A stretch of 64,000 nucleotides of DNA from Thauera aromatica_A (GTDB lineage Bacteria; Pseudomonadota; Gammaproteobacteria; Burkholderiales; Rhodocyclaceae), in NCBI RefSeq assembly GCF_023093595.1, contig NZ_JALLIK010000108.1, positions 141,957 through 205,956 on the forward strand. Direction: 5' to 3'. A program made the translations under genes and the position numbers. The notes below the pieces were generated by a model. It worked only from the letters and a program-made list of their open reading frames with translations, made no database searches and had not been told where the DNA came from. Positions 37,267 to 46,129 of this stretch are shown here, in pieces (position 1 is the stretch's first letter; the number at the start of each line of letters is the position of its first letter).

Positions 37267-38262
37267 TCAGGCGTCGAGCAGGCGGCGTGCGGCCTCGAGC
37301 ACTGCGGCGGGCAGGTCGGGGCGCAGGCAGTCGAGTTCGATCAGCCCCGGCCAGCGCTCGCGGAACTGGCGCTGCCAGGTGAGCTGACGCTTGGCGAGCT
37401 GGCGGGTGGCGGCGATACCCTTGAAGCGCAGCGCATCGGCATCGATTGCGCCGTCGAGGTATTCCCAGGCCTGGCGGTAGCCGACGCAGCGCATCGACGG
37501 CAGGGCCGGGTCGAGGCGATATTTCGTCCGCAGCCGGCGCACTTCGTCGATGAAGCCGGCGTCGAGCATGGCGTCGAAGCGCGCGGCGATGCGGGCGTGG
37601 AGCACGGCGCGGTTCGAAGGCGCGAGCGCGATCGGCAGCAGCCGGCAGGGCAGGGGGGCGTCTTCGGCCTGCGCATAGCTGGCGGCGAGCGGGCGGCCGG
37701 TGAGGCGCACGATCTCCAGCGCGCGCTGGATGCGCTGGGCGTCGGTGGGCGCGAGGCGGGCGGCGGCCTCGGGGTCGAGCATGGCGAGCTCGGCATGCAG
37801 CGCCGGCCAGCCGCGTGCGGCGGCATCCTCGTCGAGCGCGCGGCGCAGCGCGGGGTCGGCCGCGGGCAGGTCGGAAAGCCCGTCGCGCAGCGCCTTGAAG
37901 TACAGCATCGTGCCACCGGCGAGCAGCGGAATCCGCCCGCGTGCGCCGATCGCCCGCATCAGCGCGATGGCGTCGTCACGAAAGCGCGCGGCGCCGTAGC
38001 TTTCTTCCGGCGAGATGAGGTCGATCAGGTGGTGCGGGCACGCCGCACGCTCTTCCGCGCTCGGCTTGGCGGTGCCGATGTCCATGTCGCGATACACCAG
38101 CGCCGAATCCACGCTCACCACCTCCACCGGCAGATGCCGGGCGAGCGCGAGCGCGCTTGCGGTTTTGCCGCTGGCGGTGGGGCCGAGCAGCAGCAGGGCG
38201 GGCGGCAGGCCGGCAGTGGGGCCGGAATGATGGGCGTCGGGGGGCACGCAGGCGGAGGGCAT
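37267..38262 (-). CDS. miaA: tRNA dimethylallyltransferase MiaA
   Basis: The protein has 331 residues. It transfers dimethylallyl to A37 of tRNAs reading UNN codons, the first step to ms2i6A. The P-loop LLGPTASGKTASALALA is near residue 25, and DSALVYRDMDIGTAKPS and LLAGGTMLYFKALRDGLSD are the substrate-binding motifs. The extended N-terminus (MPSACVPPDAHHSG...) may be overcalled by up to 15 residues. mutL lies about 2.3 kb further along; the two are not adjacent as they are in E. coli. Confidence 0.95.
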   Translation of the reverse strand: MPSACVPPDAHHSGPTAGLPPALLLLGPTASGKTASALALARHLPVEVVSVDSALVYRDMDIGTAKPSAEERAACPHHLIDLISPEESYGAARFRDDAIALMRAIGARGRIPLLAGGTMLYFKALRDGLSDLPAADPALRRALDEDAAARGWPALHAELAMLDPEAAARLAPTDAQRIQRALEIVRLTGRPLAASYAQAEDAPLPCRLLPIALAPSNRAVLHARIAARFDAMLDAGFIDEVRRLRTKYRLDPALPSMRCVGYRQAWEYLDGAIDADALRFKGIAATRQLAKRQLTWQRQFRERWPGLIELDCLRPDLPAAVLEAARRLLDA

Positions 38263-38350
38263 CGGGGGGCAAGAGTCGGTGGCGGGCGATTATCCCCCAG
38301 AAGCGGGGGGCTGGCGCGAATCGCGCCTGGTTGGCCGACCCCGGGGGCGC

Positions 38351-38917
38351 TCAGGGGCTCGTGCTCAACATCGAGCTGGTCATTGCATCGAGGGGGAGCG
38401 CGTAGTCGTGCGCCGCCAGCACGATGTTGGTCTCGGGTTGAATCACCTTCAGATTGACGAACACCAGTTCGTTGCTCTGTGCATAGGTGCCGACGACCAC
38501 CGCCTGCGCATCGTGCGAATTGGCAATGTCATGGATTTCGCGGGTCAGCATCAGTTCGCCCTGGTTGCGCGCCATGTAGACCCTGCTGCGGAACTTCATC
38601 TCGACCATCCGGTACCCGGCTTGTGAAAAACGCGCCGAAACGTGCTCGGAAATCAGCCGGCCGAGGGTGGATGAGCGGTTGAGGGCGTCGATATTGACGA
38701 CCGTGGCGATGATCAACGGGGAGCCGGTCGCCAGGCGATTCTGCAACTGTGCCAGCAGCGTTGCGGCCGCGGCGTAGTTGGCGGGAATCAGCGGGTTGGC
38801 CGCGGCCTGCTGGTAGGTCGGCTCCTTGCGTACGGCCTTGGCCTGGGTGGTGCACCCTCCGGTGCTCAGGGCGATGATCCCGGCCAGTGCGACAGCGGGC
38901 GTGCTATGCCTGAACAT
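38351..38917 (-). CDS. FlgO-like outer-membrane lipoprotein
   Basis: The protein has 188 residues. The signal peptide ends in a lipobox-like IALSTGGCTT, suggesting a lipoprotein. The body has LIPANYAAAATLLAQL, TVVNIDALNRSSTLGRLISEHVSARF and HDAQAVVVGTYAQSNELVFVNLKVI, which fit the FlgO domain (family found in Vibrio flagellar assembly but also in non-flagellar settings). No flagellar genes are in the window. Three bases separate it from the preceding lipoprotein gene. Confidence 0.75.
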   Translation of the reverse strand: MFRHSTPAVALAGIIALSTGGCTTQAKAVRKEPTYQQAAANPLIPANYAAAATLLAQLQNRLATGSPLIIATVVNIDALNRSSTLGRLISEHVSARFSQAGYRMVEMKFRSRVYMARNQGELMLTREIHDIANSHDAQAVVVGTYAQSNELVFVNLKVIQPETNIVLAAHDYALPLDAMTSSMLSTSP

Positions 38918-38920
38918 CCT

Positions 38921-39616
38921 TCAGTCTCCTTCGACCTGGAAGGTCTTGATGACCGGGCGCAACACTTCCTGCGGAAGGGGCTTCAGGTAAAGGCGCTGGT
39001 CGGAATCGGCGACGTAATAGACGCTGGTATTGCGTGCAAGATAATGGGTGGCACCAGTGACGCTGGCATTGACGATGATTTCCATCGATGGGGTGGCACC
39101 GGCGGCGAATTCGGACTCCGACCAGGCGAGGGCATCGGCGGCGCCCAGGGCGAGCAGGGCGGCCTGGCCGGCGCCCGAGGGGGCGTGTTCGACGATGTCG
39201 TACAGCACCCAGACTCCGGCGCCGAGGGCGGTGGCCTTTCCGGCGTGGCGGTACTGCTGCCGGTCGGCGGCGAACGGAACGGCCTGGGTGTCGAGCTCCA
39301 CCTGCAGTGCGCCTTCGTGGACCCGCGTCACCAGATGGCCGGCGTCCACGAGTGTCGTGACCAGTTGGGCGTTGAACGCGCGCTCGAATGCGGACGGGTT
39401 TTCCTGAGGAACGATGAACAGGGGCGCACTCTTGGGCACTCTGGAGGAGAGGCGCGTTGCGACGTCGTGGGCGATGGTGTTCCAGTGTGCGGCTGCCTGC
39501 AGTTTGTGCTGCTTGGCCGTTGCGAAGTTCGTGGCCAGCGGTGCCGGCGAGTACGGGGTGCTGCAGGCAGTTGCCGCCAGGATCGTGGCCGCGGCAGCGG
39601 CGAGGCTTTTCATCAT
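38921..39616 (-). CDS. Predicted lipoprotein, paired with FlgO-like gene
   Basis: The protein has 231 residues from ATG 39616 (a second ATG is the next codon). The N-terminus MMKSLAAAAATILAATACSTP is a signal peptide with a clear lipobox (ATAC). The mature part contains SRVPKSAPLFIVPQENPSAFERAFNAQLVTTLVDAGHLVTRV and a C-terminal half with GATHYLARNTSVYYVADSDQRLYL. I do not recognise a family with certainty; tandem position suggests it acts with the FlgO-like protein at the outer membrane. Confidence 0.75.
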   Translation of the reverse strand: MMKSLAAAAATILAATACSTPYSPAPLATNFATAKQHKLQAAAHWNTIAHDVATRLSSRVPKSAPLFIVPQENPSAFERAFNAQLVTTLVDAGHLVTRVHEGALQVELDTQAVPFAADRQQYRHAGKATALGAGVWVLYDIVEHAPSGAGQAALLALGAADALAWSESEFAAGATPSMEIIVNASVTGATHYLARNTSVYYVADSDQRLYLKPLPQEVLRPVIKTFQVEGD

Positions 39617-39975
39617 GGAGCTCGATTTGAAGGAGATCACCCGCCGCCCTCCGGGGAATGACGAGTGCCTGCAAGAAAGGTGAAACGGCATATTGGCGAA
39701 GCCGGCCGAAACTAGCAGAAAACGCCGTCCCGCTCAATTCAGGCTGCAGCCGGTGAAGGACCGGTGCGGTGCGGGGGGCGATGCCTAAAAATGAGGCGGC
39801 GGCGTATTTCAATACAATAACAATGGCTTGCGATGCTTATCCACAGCTTGTCCAGACGGCTTCCCACGCCGGCTGGGGAAAACGTTCCGGGGCACGCATG
39901 CGGCGGCGGTGCAGCGGTTATCATTGCCGTCCGCGGTGTTGCGGGACTTTTCTTGCTTATGGTTCCGGGGGGAAC
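39617..39975. other. Intergenic region between divergent lipoprotein and YqaA genes
   Basis: About 360 bases without a gene. It includes a short AT-rich patch (AATACAATAACAAT, about 39811-39824), a single perfect DnaA-box match TTATCCACA at 39837-39845, and TTATCATT about 55 bases before the YqaA start, which could be a -10. I see no tRNA, terminator or coding frame with protein-like composition. Confidence 0.5.
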
Positions 39976-40554
39976 GTGAAGATCTTTTCGCCGTTGTACG
40001 AGCGTGCGATGACCTGGTCGAGGCACCGGCGCGCGCCGTGGTTCCTCGGCGGGTTGAGTTTTGCCGAGTCGTCCTTCTTTCCGATTCCGCCGGATGTGAT
40101 GCTGGCGCCGATGAGCCTGGCCAACCCGCGCCGGGCGTGGTGGTTCGCGCTGCTGACCACCCTGGCCTCGGTCGCCGGTGGGCTGTTCGGCTATCTGATC
40201 GGCCACTACGCCTTCGATGCAATCGAGCCCTGGCTGCGCACGAGCGCGTACTGGGGGGCCTACACGCAGGCCGCGGCGTGGTTCGAGGCCTGGGGGTTCT
40301 GGGCGATCTTCGTCGCCGGGTTTTCGCCGATTCCGTACAAGGTGTTCACGATCGCCGCAGGGGTGGTCTCGATGGCGCTGATGCCGTTTACGCTGGCATC
40401 GCTGATCGGGCGCGGGGCGCGCTTCTTCCTGGTAGCCGGGCTGATGGCCTGGGGCGGAGCGCGGATGGAAGCGGTGCTGCGCAAGTACGTCGATCGCCTG
40501 GGCTGGGCGACGGTCGGGGCGGTAGTGGTCGGAGTGCTCCTCTACCGGGCTTGA
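39976..40554 (+). CDS. YqaA/DedA-like membrane protein (VTT domain)
   Basis: The protein has 192 residues from GTG 39976, placed 5 bases after GGGGGG and giving the usual start VKIFSPLYERAM. It has four or five hydrophobic segments. SFAESSFFPIPPDVMLAPMSLANPRRAWWFALLTTLASVAGGLFGYLIG and FSPIPYKVFTIAAGV are the SNARE-associated/DedA (VTT) signatures seen in YqaA. Such proteins are linked to membrane lipid flipping, but this subgroup's role is not established. The stop converges on mutL with 29 bases between. Confidence 0.9.
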   Translation: MKIFSPLYERAMTWSRHRRAPWFLGGLSFAESSFFPIPPDVMLAPMSLANPRRAWWFALLTTLASVAGGLFGYLIGHYAFDAIEPWLRTSAYWGAYTQAAAWFEAWGFWAIFVAGFSPIPYKVFTIAAGVVSMALMPFTLASLIGRGARFFLVAGLMAWGGARMEAVLRKYVDRLGWATVGAVVVGVLLYRA

Positions 40555-40583
40555 GCCGGGATGGCGGCGGTTTTTGGCGGCTT

Positions 40584-42515
40584 TTACTGACCGCGCATGA
40601 AGAAGCGGTCGAGCTCGGCGAGGCTCAGCTGGGTCCAGGTCGGACGACCGTGGTTGCACTGGTCGGCGCGTTCGGTCGCTTCCATGTCGCGCAGCAGGGC
40701 GTTCATCTCGGGGAGGGTGAGCTGGCGGTTGGCACGCACCGCACCATGGCAGGCCATGGTGGCGAGCAACGCGTTGCGGCGCGCGGCGACCACTTCGGTG
40801 GCGGGGTATTCGCGCAGTTCCTGCAGCAGCTGGCGCATCAGCTCGGCGACCGGGGCCGAGGCGAGCAAGGCCGGGACGCTGCGCACCGCCAACTCCTGCG
40901 GGCCGGCGGCGCCAACGTCGAACCCCATGGCGGCGAGCACTTCGCTGCACTCGTCGGCGGCGGCAAGGTCCTTCGCCCCGACCGAGAACACCGCCGGAAT
41001 CAGCAGGCGTTGCACCGCCGGGCGGCCGTCGAGCACGGTCTTGAGCTTTTCGTAGAGGATGCGCTCGTGGGCCGCGTGCATGTCCACCAGCACCAGCCCG
41101 GCGCTGTTCTGGGCGAGGATGTAGATGCCGTGCAGCTGGGCGAGGGCAAAGCCGAGCGGGGGCGAGCCGTCGTTCGCGAGCGAGGACGGGGGCAGTGGCG
41201 TGCTTCCGGCGCGGCGCCATTCACCGTCCCGCGGGTTTTCCGCGGTGGCGCCGGATCGGGCGCCGGTGCCGGTGGCGGCCGCGGTGGCGCTTGCGGGCGG
41301 GCCGACGGGGGGCGCAGGGCGGGCGCCGGCGGCGAAGTCGAAGTATGCGCGGCTGGCCGGCTCCATCGCCAGCAGGCCCTGCTGCGCGGCGACCGCCGGC
41401 CAGGCGTGCGCCGGCGGACGGGCGGCGGGCGGCGAGGCGGCGGGAGTTCCCGCACCCGGCCAGCCGTCAGTCTGGCCTTCGTCCGCCCGTGCTCCGTCCG
41501 CTCGGGGGCGGCCTTGCGGGGGCATGGCGCACCCTGCACCGGATTCCGCCAGCGTGCGCTCGAGCGCGTGATAGACGAACTGATGCACCGCGCGCGCTTC
41601 GCGAAAGCGCACCTCGATCTTCGCCGGATGAACGTTGACATCCACGCCGGCAGGGTCGATGCCGAGGAACAGCACGTAGGCCGGGTGGCGGCTGCCGTGC
41701 AGGATGTCGGCGTAGGCTTCGCGCACCGCATGGGTCAGCAGCTTGTCGCGGACGAAGCGGCCATTGACAAAGAAATACTGCGCGTCGCGGCTGCTGCGGG
41801 AGTAGGCCGGCAGCGAGGCGAAGCCGGTCAGGCGCAGCGGGCCGGCATCGGCCGTCACTTCGCGCGCATGCTGGAGGAAGTCGTCGCCCATCAGCGCCGC
41901 CACCCGCGCCGCGACGGAGCCGGGGGGCAGGCGGTGGATGACGCGGCCGTTGTGCGACAGCTGCAGGCCGATCTCGGGCCGCGCCAGGGCGACGCGGCGG
42001 AACATGTCGTCGCAATGGGCGTACTCGGTGGCTTCGCGCTTGAGGAACTTGCGTCGTGCCGGAGTGTTGTAATACAGGTCGGCGACGTCCACCACGGTGC
42101 CCTGATTGAGCGCTGCGGGCGCCAGGCTGCGCTCGTCGCCGTCGATGCGCCAGGCGTGGGCGGCGCCTTCGGCGCGGCTGGCGAGGGTGGTGCGCGCCAC
42201 TGCGGCGATCGCCGCCAGTGCCTCGCCGCGAAAGCCCATGGTGGCGACGTGTTCGAGGTCGTCGAGGCTGGCGATCTTGCTGGTGGCGTGGCGCTCGAGG
42301 GCAAGGGCGAGGTCGTCGCGCTCGATGCCGCAGCCGTCGTCGGTGACGCGGATGCGGCGCACGCCGCCCTGCTCGAGCTGGACCTCGATCGCGCGCGCAC
42401 CGGCGTCGACGGCGTTTTCCAGCACTTCCTTGAGCACCGACGCGGGGCGGTCGACGACTTCGCCGGCGGCGATCTGGTTGACGAGCAAGTCGGGCAGGGG
42501 ATGGATGCGGGACAT
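40584..42515 (-). CDS. mutL: DNA mismatch repair protein MutL
   Basis: The protein has 643 residues. The GHKL ATPase N-terminus has NQIAAGEVVDRPASVLKEVLENAVDAGA, VTDDGCGIERDDL and TMGFRGEALAAI. A low-complexity Pro/Ala-rich linker (about 340-440) precedes the C-terminal dimerisation domain. No DQHA(X)2E(X)4E endonuclease motif is visible in the C-terminal domain (it reads VDMHAAHERILYEKLK), so it may be the MutH-partner or nuclease-lacking type. A minus-strand TATAAT lies at 42542-42547 just before the gene. Confidence 0.96.
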   Translation of the reverse strand: MSRIHPLPDLLVNQIAAGEVVDRPASVLKEVLENAVDAGARAIEVQLEQGGVRRIRVTDDGCGIERDDLALALERHATSKIASLDDLEHVATMGFRGEALAAIAAVARTTLASRAEGAAHAWRIDGDERSLAPAALNQGTVVDVADLYYNTPARRKFLKREATEYAHCDDMFRRVALARPEIGLQLSHNGRVIHRLPPGSVAARVAALMGDDFLQHAREVTADAGPLRLTGFASLPAYSRSSRDAQYFFVNGRFVRDKLLTHAVREAYADILHGSRHPAYVLFLGIDPAGVDVNVHPAKIEVRFREARAVHQFVYHALERTLAESGAGCAMPPQGRPRADGARADEGQTDGWPGAGTPAASPPAARPPAHAWPAVAAQQGLLAMEPASRAYFDFAAGARPAPPVGPPASATAAATGTGARSGATAENPRDGEWRRAGSTPLPPSSLANDGSPPLGFALAQLHGIYILAQNSAGLVLVDMHAAHERILYEKLKTVLDGRPAVQRLLIPAVFSVGAKDLAAADECSEVLAAMGFDVGAAGPQELAVRSVPALLASAPVAELMRQLLQELREYPATEVVAARRNALLATMACHGAVRANRQLTLPEMNALLRDMEATERADQCNHGRPTWTQLSLAELDRFFMRGQ

Positions 42516-42666
42516 GGGGCGGGGCCGGGGCGGAACGGCGCATTATACAAGGGGCCGAAAACCGCTTTGCGTTGAGCAGCGGGGGTGAACTTTTTCCGAT
42601 GCACACCGGTCCGCCGTCTACAATGCGGCCCGGTCCTGTCCTGCCCTTTTTTCTCCTCGCCTTCCC

Positions 42667-43323
42667 ATGAAATCCATCGTCATCCTCATCTCCGGCCGCG
42701 GCAGCAACATGGAAGCGATCGTGCGCGCCAGGATCCCCGGCGCCCGTATCGCCGCGGTGATCAGCAACCGGCCCGCAGCCGGCGGGCTGGCCTTCGCTCA
42801 GGCGCATGGCATCGCCACCGCGGTGGTCGATCACACCGCCCATGCCGAGCGCACGGACTTCGATGCCGCGCTGGCGGCCTGCATCGACACCCATGCCCCC
42901 GACCTGGTGGTGCTTGCCGGCTTCATGCGCCTGCTGACCCCGGCTTTCGTGCAGCGCTACGAAGGGCGCCTGCTCAACATCCACCCCTCGCTGCTGCCCG
43001 CCTTCCCGGGGCTGCATACCCACCGCCAGGCGATCGAAACCGGCGTGCGCGTGCATGGCGCCACCGTGCATTTCGTCACCGCGGCGCTCGACAGCGGTCC
43101 GATCGTCATCCAGGCGGCGGTGCCGGTGCTGCCGGCCGACGACGAGGCGACGCTGGCGGCGCGCGTGCTGGCGCAGGAGCACCGGATCTACCCGCAGGCG
43201 GTGCGCTGGTTCGTCGACGACCGGCTGGCGATCGACGACCGGGGCCGGGTCCGGGTGCGCGGTGTGCGCCTCGATGAGGCCGGGTGCACGGTGCCGCCGC
43301 TCGAGACCGGGGAGGCGGACTGA
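42667..43323 (+). CDS. purN: Phosphoribosylglycinamide formyltransferase PurN
   Basis: The protein has 218 residues. It transfers formyl from 10-formyl-THF to GAR in purine synthesis. The N-terminal phosphate loop ISGRGSNMEAIV and the catalytic Asn-His-Asp set are present (NIHPSLLPAFPG with the Asn and His; the downstream Asp in AALDSGPIVIQ). It starts the plus-strand group purN-DUF3108-RsmB-like-PLD and overlaps the next gene by one base (TGATG). Confidence 0.97.
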   Translation: MKSIVILISGRGSNMEAIVRARIPGARIAAVISNRPAAGGLAFAQAHGIATAVVDHTAHAERTDFDAALAACIDTHAPDLVVLAGFMRLLTPAFVQRYEGRLLNIHPSLLPAFPGLHTHRQAIETGVRVHGATVHFVTAALDSGPIVIQAAVPVLPADDEATLAARVLAQEHRIYPQAVRWFVDDRLAIDDRGRVRVRGVRLDEAGCTVPPLETGEAD

Positions 43324-44084
43324 TGCTGCGGCGCGCGCTGGCGGGCTTGCTCCTGATCGGCGCGGCGGTGCTGCCGCTGCAGGTCGGGGCCGCAACTGCC
43401 GAACCGCCGGCGGCGGGCAGCATCGGTTTCGACGTGCATTACGGTGAACGCGGCTTCAAGGTGGGCGAAGCGCTGCATCAGTGGCACATCGGCGAGACCC
43501 GCTACGAACTGCGGCTGAATCTGGAGGCGAGCGGGCTGGCGGGCCTGTTCGGGCTCCAGTACGAGCAGCGCAGCACCGGCACCATCGACCGCCACGGCCT
43601 GCGCCCCGAGCGCTTCAGCGTCGAGCAGCGCGGGCGCAAACCCGAAAGCGCCCATTTCGACTGGAGCGGGGAGCGGGTCAGCATCCGCCGTGGCGACACC
43701 GAGCGGCGCTCGGGCGAGATCCGTCCCGGCGACCAGGATCTGCTCAGCCTGTGGCACCAGGCGCGGCGCGTCGCGCGCTCCGGCAAGAGCGCCACGGTGG
43801 CGGTGGCGACGGGCAAGAGCCTCAAGCAGGCGACGCTGGAAGTGCTCGGCGAGGAAGTGCTGGACCTGCCGATCGGCCGCGTCGCGACCGTGCGCATGAG
43901 AGCCTACGCCGCCGACGGCGGGCTCGACATCGGCATCTGGCTGTCGCTGGCGCACGGGCTGCTTCCGGTGCGCATCCGCATCGAAGATGAAAAGGGCGCG
44001 GTGCTCGACCAGCGCGCGGCACGGATCGAACTCGGTCCTGCCGGCGAGGCGACCCGGGCGAACACGAATTCGAACAAGAACTGA
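43323..44084 (+). CDS. DUF3108 domain secreted protein
   Basis: The protein has 253 residues from the ATG overlapping the purN stop. The Sec-type signal peptide (LRRALAGLLLIGAAVLPLQVGAATA) is followed by a beta-rich domain: GSIGFDVHYGERGFKVGEALHQW, YELRLNLEASGLAGLFG, and SERFSVEQRGRKPESAHFDW-like text, all typical of DUF3108. It is periplasmic, and its function is unknown. Translational coupling to purN is probably positional rather than functional. Confidence 0.85.
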   Translation: MLRRALAGLLLIGAAVLPLQVGAATAEPPAAGSIGFDVHYGERGFKVGEALHQWHIGETRYELRLNLEASGLAGLFGLQYEQRSTGTIDRHGLRPERFSVEQRGRKPESAHFDWSGERVSIRRGDTERRSGEIRPGDQDLLSLWHQARRVARSGKSATVAVATGKSLKQATLEVLGEEVLDLPIGRVATVRMRAYAADGGLDIGIWLSLAHGLLPVRIRIEDEKGAVLDQRAARIELGPAGEATRANTNSNKN

Positions 44085-44095
44085 GCACACCGGAT

Positions 44096-45394
44096 ATGAA
44101 CCGACCGACCAAGACCAAGGCACCCGAAGGGGCCGTTTCCCGCCCGCTGTTCATTCACGCCACCCAGGCGCTGGGGGCTGTGCTGACTTTCGAACACCCG
44201 GCCGACGCAGTGCTGTCGCGCCACTTTCGCGACAATCGCGAACTCGGTCATCGCGACCGTGGCTTCATCGCCGAGTCGATCTACGGCGTGCTGCGCCGGC
44301 TGCGCTGGCTGCGCCGGCTGGCCGGCGACGAGGCGACCCCGCGCATGCTGCTGCTGGCCTGGCTGGCGCGCGGTGAGGGTTGGCCGATGCGGAACTTCGA
44401 AGGCCTGGCGAGCGCGACCGAGCGCGACTGGGTGGCGACGCTGAAAGCGGCCGAGCCGGGCGCGATGTCGCTCGCCGAGCGCGCCGATCTGCCCGACTGG
44501 CTGGCCGAGCGCCTGCGCGCGCAGATGAGCGAAGACGAACTGCTGGCGCTTGCCCATGGGCTCAACCGCCCGGCGCCGCTCGATCTGCGGGTGAACCAGC
44601 TCAAGGCCGACCGCGACGCGGTGCTCGCCCGCCTCGAGGCCGATGGCATCGGTGCGAGCGCGGGGCGGCTGTCACCGCAGGCGATCCGCCTGGCGGGCAA
44701 GCCGGCGCTGCAAAAGCACCCCTTGTTCATCGACGGCAGCTTCGAAGTGCAGGACGAAGGCAGCCAGCTGCTCGGCCTGCTGGTGCAGCCGCGGCGCGGC
44801 GAGCTGGTGGTCGATTTCTGCGCCGGCGCCGGCGGCAAGACCTTGCAGCTGGGAGCGATGATGCGTTCGAGCGGGCGGCTGTACGCCTTCGACGTATCCG
44901 ACAAGCGCCTGGCCAAGCTCAAGCCGCGGATGGCGCGCGCCGGGCTGTCGAATGTGCATCCGGTGCTGATCGCGCACGAGAACGACGCCAGGGTCAAGCG
45001 CCTGGCGGGCAAGGCCGACCGCGTGCTGGTCGATGCGCCGTGCACCGGGCTGGGCACGCTGCGCCGTAATCCCGACCTGAAGTGGCGCCAGTCGCCGGCC
45101 GCGGTCGCCGAAATGACCGCCAAGCAAGGCGCCATCCTCGCTGCCGCCGCACGCCTGGTGCGTCCTGGCGGGCGCCTGGTGTATGCGACCTGCAGCCTGC
45201 TCGCGGAAGAAAACGACGGCGTGGTCGACGCCTTCCTCGCCGCCCATCCGGAGTTTCGCGTGTGCTCGGCGCAGGACATCCTGTCCAGGCAGGGCGTCGC
45301 ACTCGAGACCGGCGAGCGTCTGCGCCTGCTGCCGCAGGTTCATGATACCGACGGTTTTTTCGCCGCGGTGATGGAGCGCGCCGGCGGTGCCTGA
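44096..45394 (+). CDS. RsmB-like SAM-dependent RNA cytosine-C5 methyltransferase
   Basis: The protein has 432 residues. The NOL1/NOP2/Sun family core is clear: SAM-binding LVVDFCAGAGGKTLQLGA, then motif IV VDAPCTGLGTLRRNPDLKWR and motif VI VYATCSLLAEEN, giving both catalytic cysteines. The N-terminal 170 residues are a helical NusB/RsmB-like domain rather than PUA. The target is likely a 16S rRNA cytosine, as for RsmB or RsmF, but the exact site cannot be assigned. It overlaps the PLD gene by 8 bases. Confidence 0.88.
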   Translation: MNRPTKTKAPEGAVSRPLFIHATQALGAVLTFEHPADAVLSRHFRDNRELGHRDRGFIAESIYGVLRRLRWLRRLAGDEATPRMLLLAWLARGEGWPMRNFEGLASATERDWVATLKAAEPGAMSLAERADLPDWLAERLRAQMSEDELLALAHGLNRPAPLDLRVNQLKADRDAVLARLEADGIGASAGRLSPQAIRLAGKPALQKHPLFIDGSFEVQDEGSQLLGLLVQPRRGELVVDFCAGAGGKTLQLGAMMRSSGRLYAFDVSDKRLAKLKPRMARAGLSNVHPVLIAHENDARVKRLAGKADRVLVDAPCTGLGTLRRNPDLKWRQSPAAVAEMTAKQGAILAAAARLVRPGGRLVYATCSLLAEENDGVVDAFLAAHPEFRVCSAQDILSRQGVALETGERLRLLPQVHDTDGFFAAVMERAGGA

Positions 45395-45986
45395 GCCTCG
45401 CGGCGCACGCATCGCCGGCCTGGCACTGGCGGCGAGGGGACTGTGCGTACTGCTGGGGGTGGCGGCCAGCGCCGGTCTTCAGGCGAGCCAGCGCTTTGCC
45501 GCGCGCGGCGAGATCGAACTCGCGTTCGTGCCCGGTGACGAGGCCGAGAAGCTCGTCCTCGATGTCATCCGCCGCGCCCGGCGCAGCCTCGAGGTGCAGG
45601 CCTACGTGTTCACCAGCCAGCCGATCGCCGACGCCATGGTCGCGGCCCATCGCCGCGGAGTGAAGGTCGAGGTGCTCGCCGATGCGAAGATGAACCGGCA
45701 GGGCAAGGGCAAGGCGATTCCGCGCCTGCTCGCCGCCGGGGTGCCGGTGGCGTTCGAGACCCAGTACGCCGCCGCCCACAACAAGGTGCTGATCGCCGAT
45801 GCGGAAGGGCCGGGGTGCGCGGTGCTGACCGGTTCCTACAATTTCACCTGGTCGGCACGCGAGCGTAATGCCGAAAACCTGCTGGTGCTGCGCGACCATT
45901 GCGCGCTCGCGCGTGCCTACCGTGACAACTGGCGGCGCCACCGCGCCGAGGCGACGCCGGTGAAGTCGCTGCCGTGGCGGCGCTGA
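45387..45986 (+). CDS. Phospholipase D-like nuclease (Nuc family), exported
   Basis: The protein has 199 residues with an N-terminal hydrophobic segment (IAGLALAARGLCVLLGVAASAG), suggesting export or anchoring. A single HKD motif is present (AAHNKVLIADAEGPGCAVLTGSYNFTWSARERNAEN), as in Nuc/BfiL-type endonucleases that dimerise to form the site. Substrate could be DNA or phospholipid. The 3' end carries the first copy of an imperfect 28-base repeat. Confidence 0.87.
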   Translation: MPEPRGARIAGLALAARGLCVLLGVAASAGLQASQRFAARGEIELAFVPGDEAEKLVLDVIRRARRSLEVQAYVFTSQPIADAMVAAHRRGVKVEVLADAKMNRQGKGKAIPRLLAAGVPVAFETQYAAAHNKVLIADAEGPGCAVLTGSYNFTWSARERNAENLLVLRDHCALARAYRDNWRRHRAEATPVKSLPWRR

Positions 45987-46065
45987 CCGCGCGCGGAAAT
46001 GACCAGGTAACCGGGGTGGCGAGCAGCGCTGCAGTGGGGCGGCGCTGACTGCGTGCGGAGGTGAC
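45976..46065. repeat. Imperfect 28-base direct repeat
   Basis: Copies at 45976-46003 and 46038-46065, starting GGCGGCGCTGAC and ending TGAC, differ at 4 of 28 positions. The first overlaps the last codons and stop of the PLD gene; the second lies beyond it. It looks like a small local duplication of the gene's end. Confidence 0.7.
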
Positions 46066-46129
46066 GCTGGCCCCCGAGTGGACGCCGGCCCCCGGGTGCG
46101 CTGGCCGGCGGGGCGCTGTCGCGCCGGAT

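Noticed and set aside
39837..39845. A perfect DnaA box as a sign of a replication origin
   Set aside because: Only one box, with no dnaA, dnaN or cluster of further boxes. A single 9-base match in 64 kb is expected by chance.
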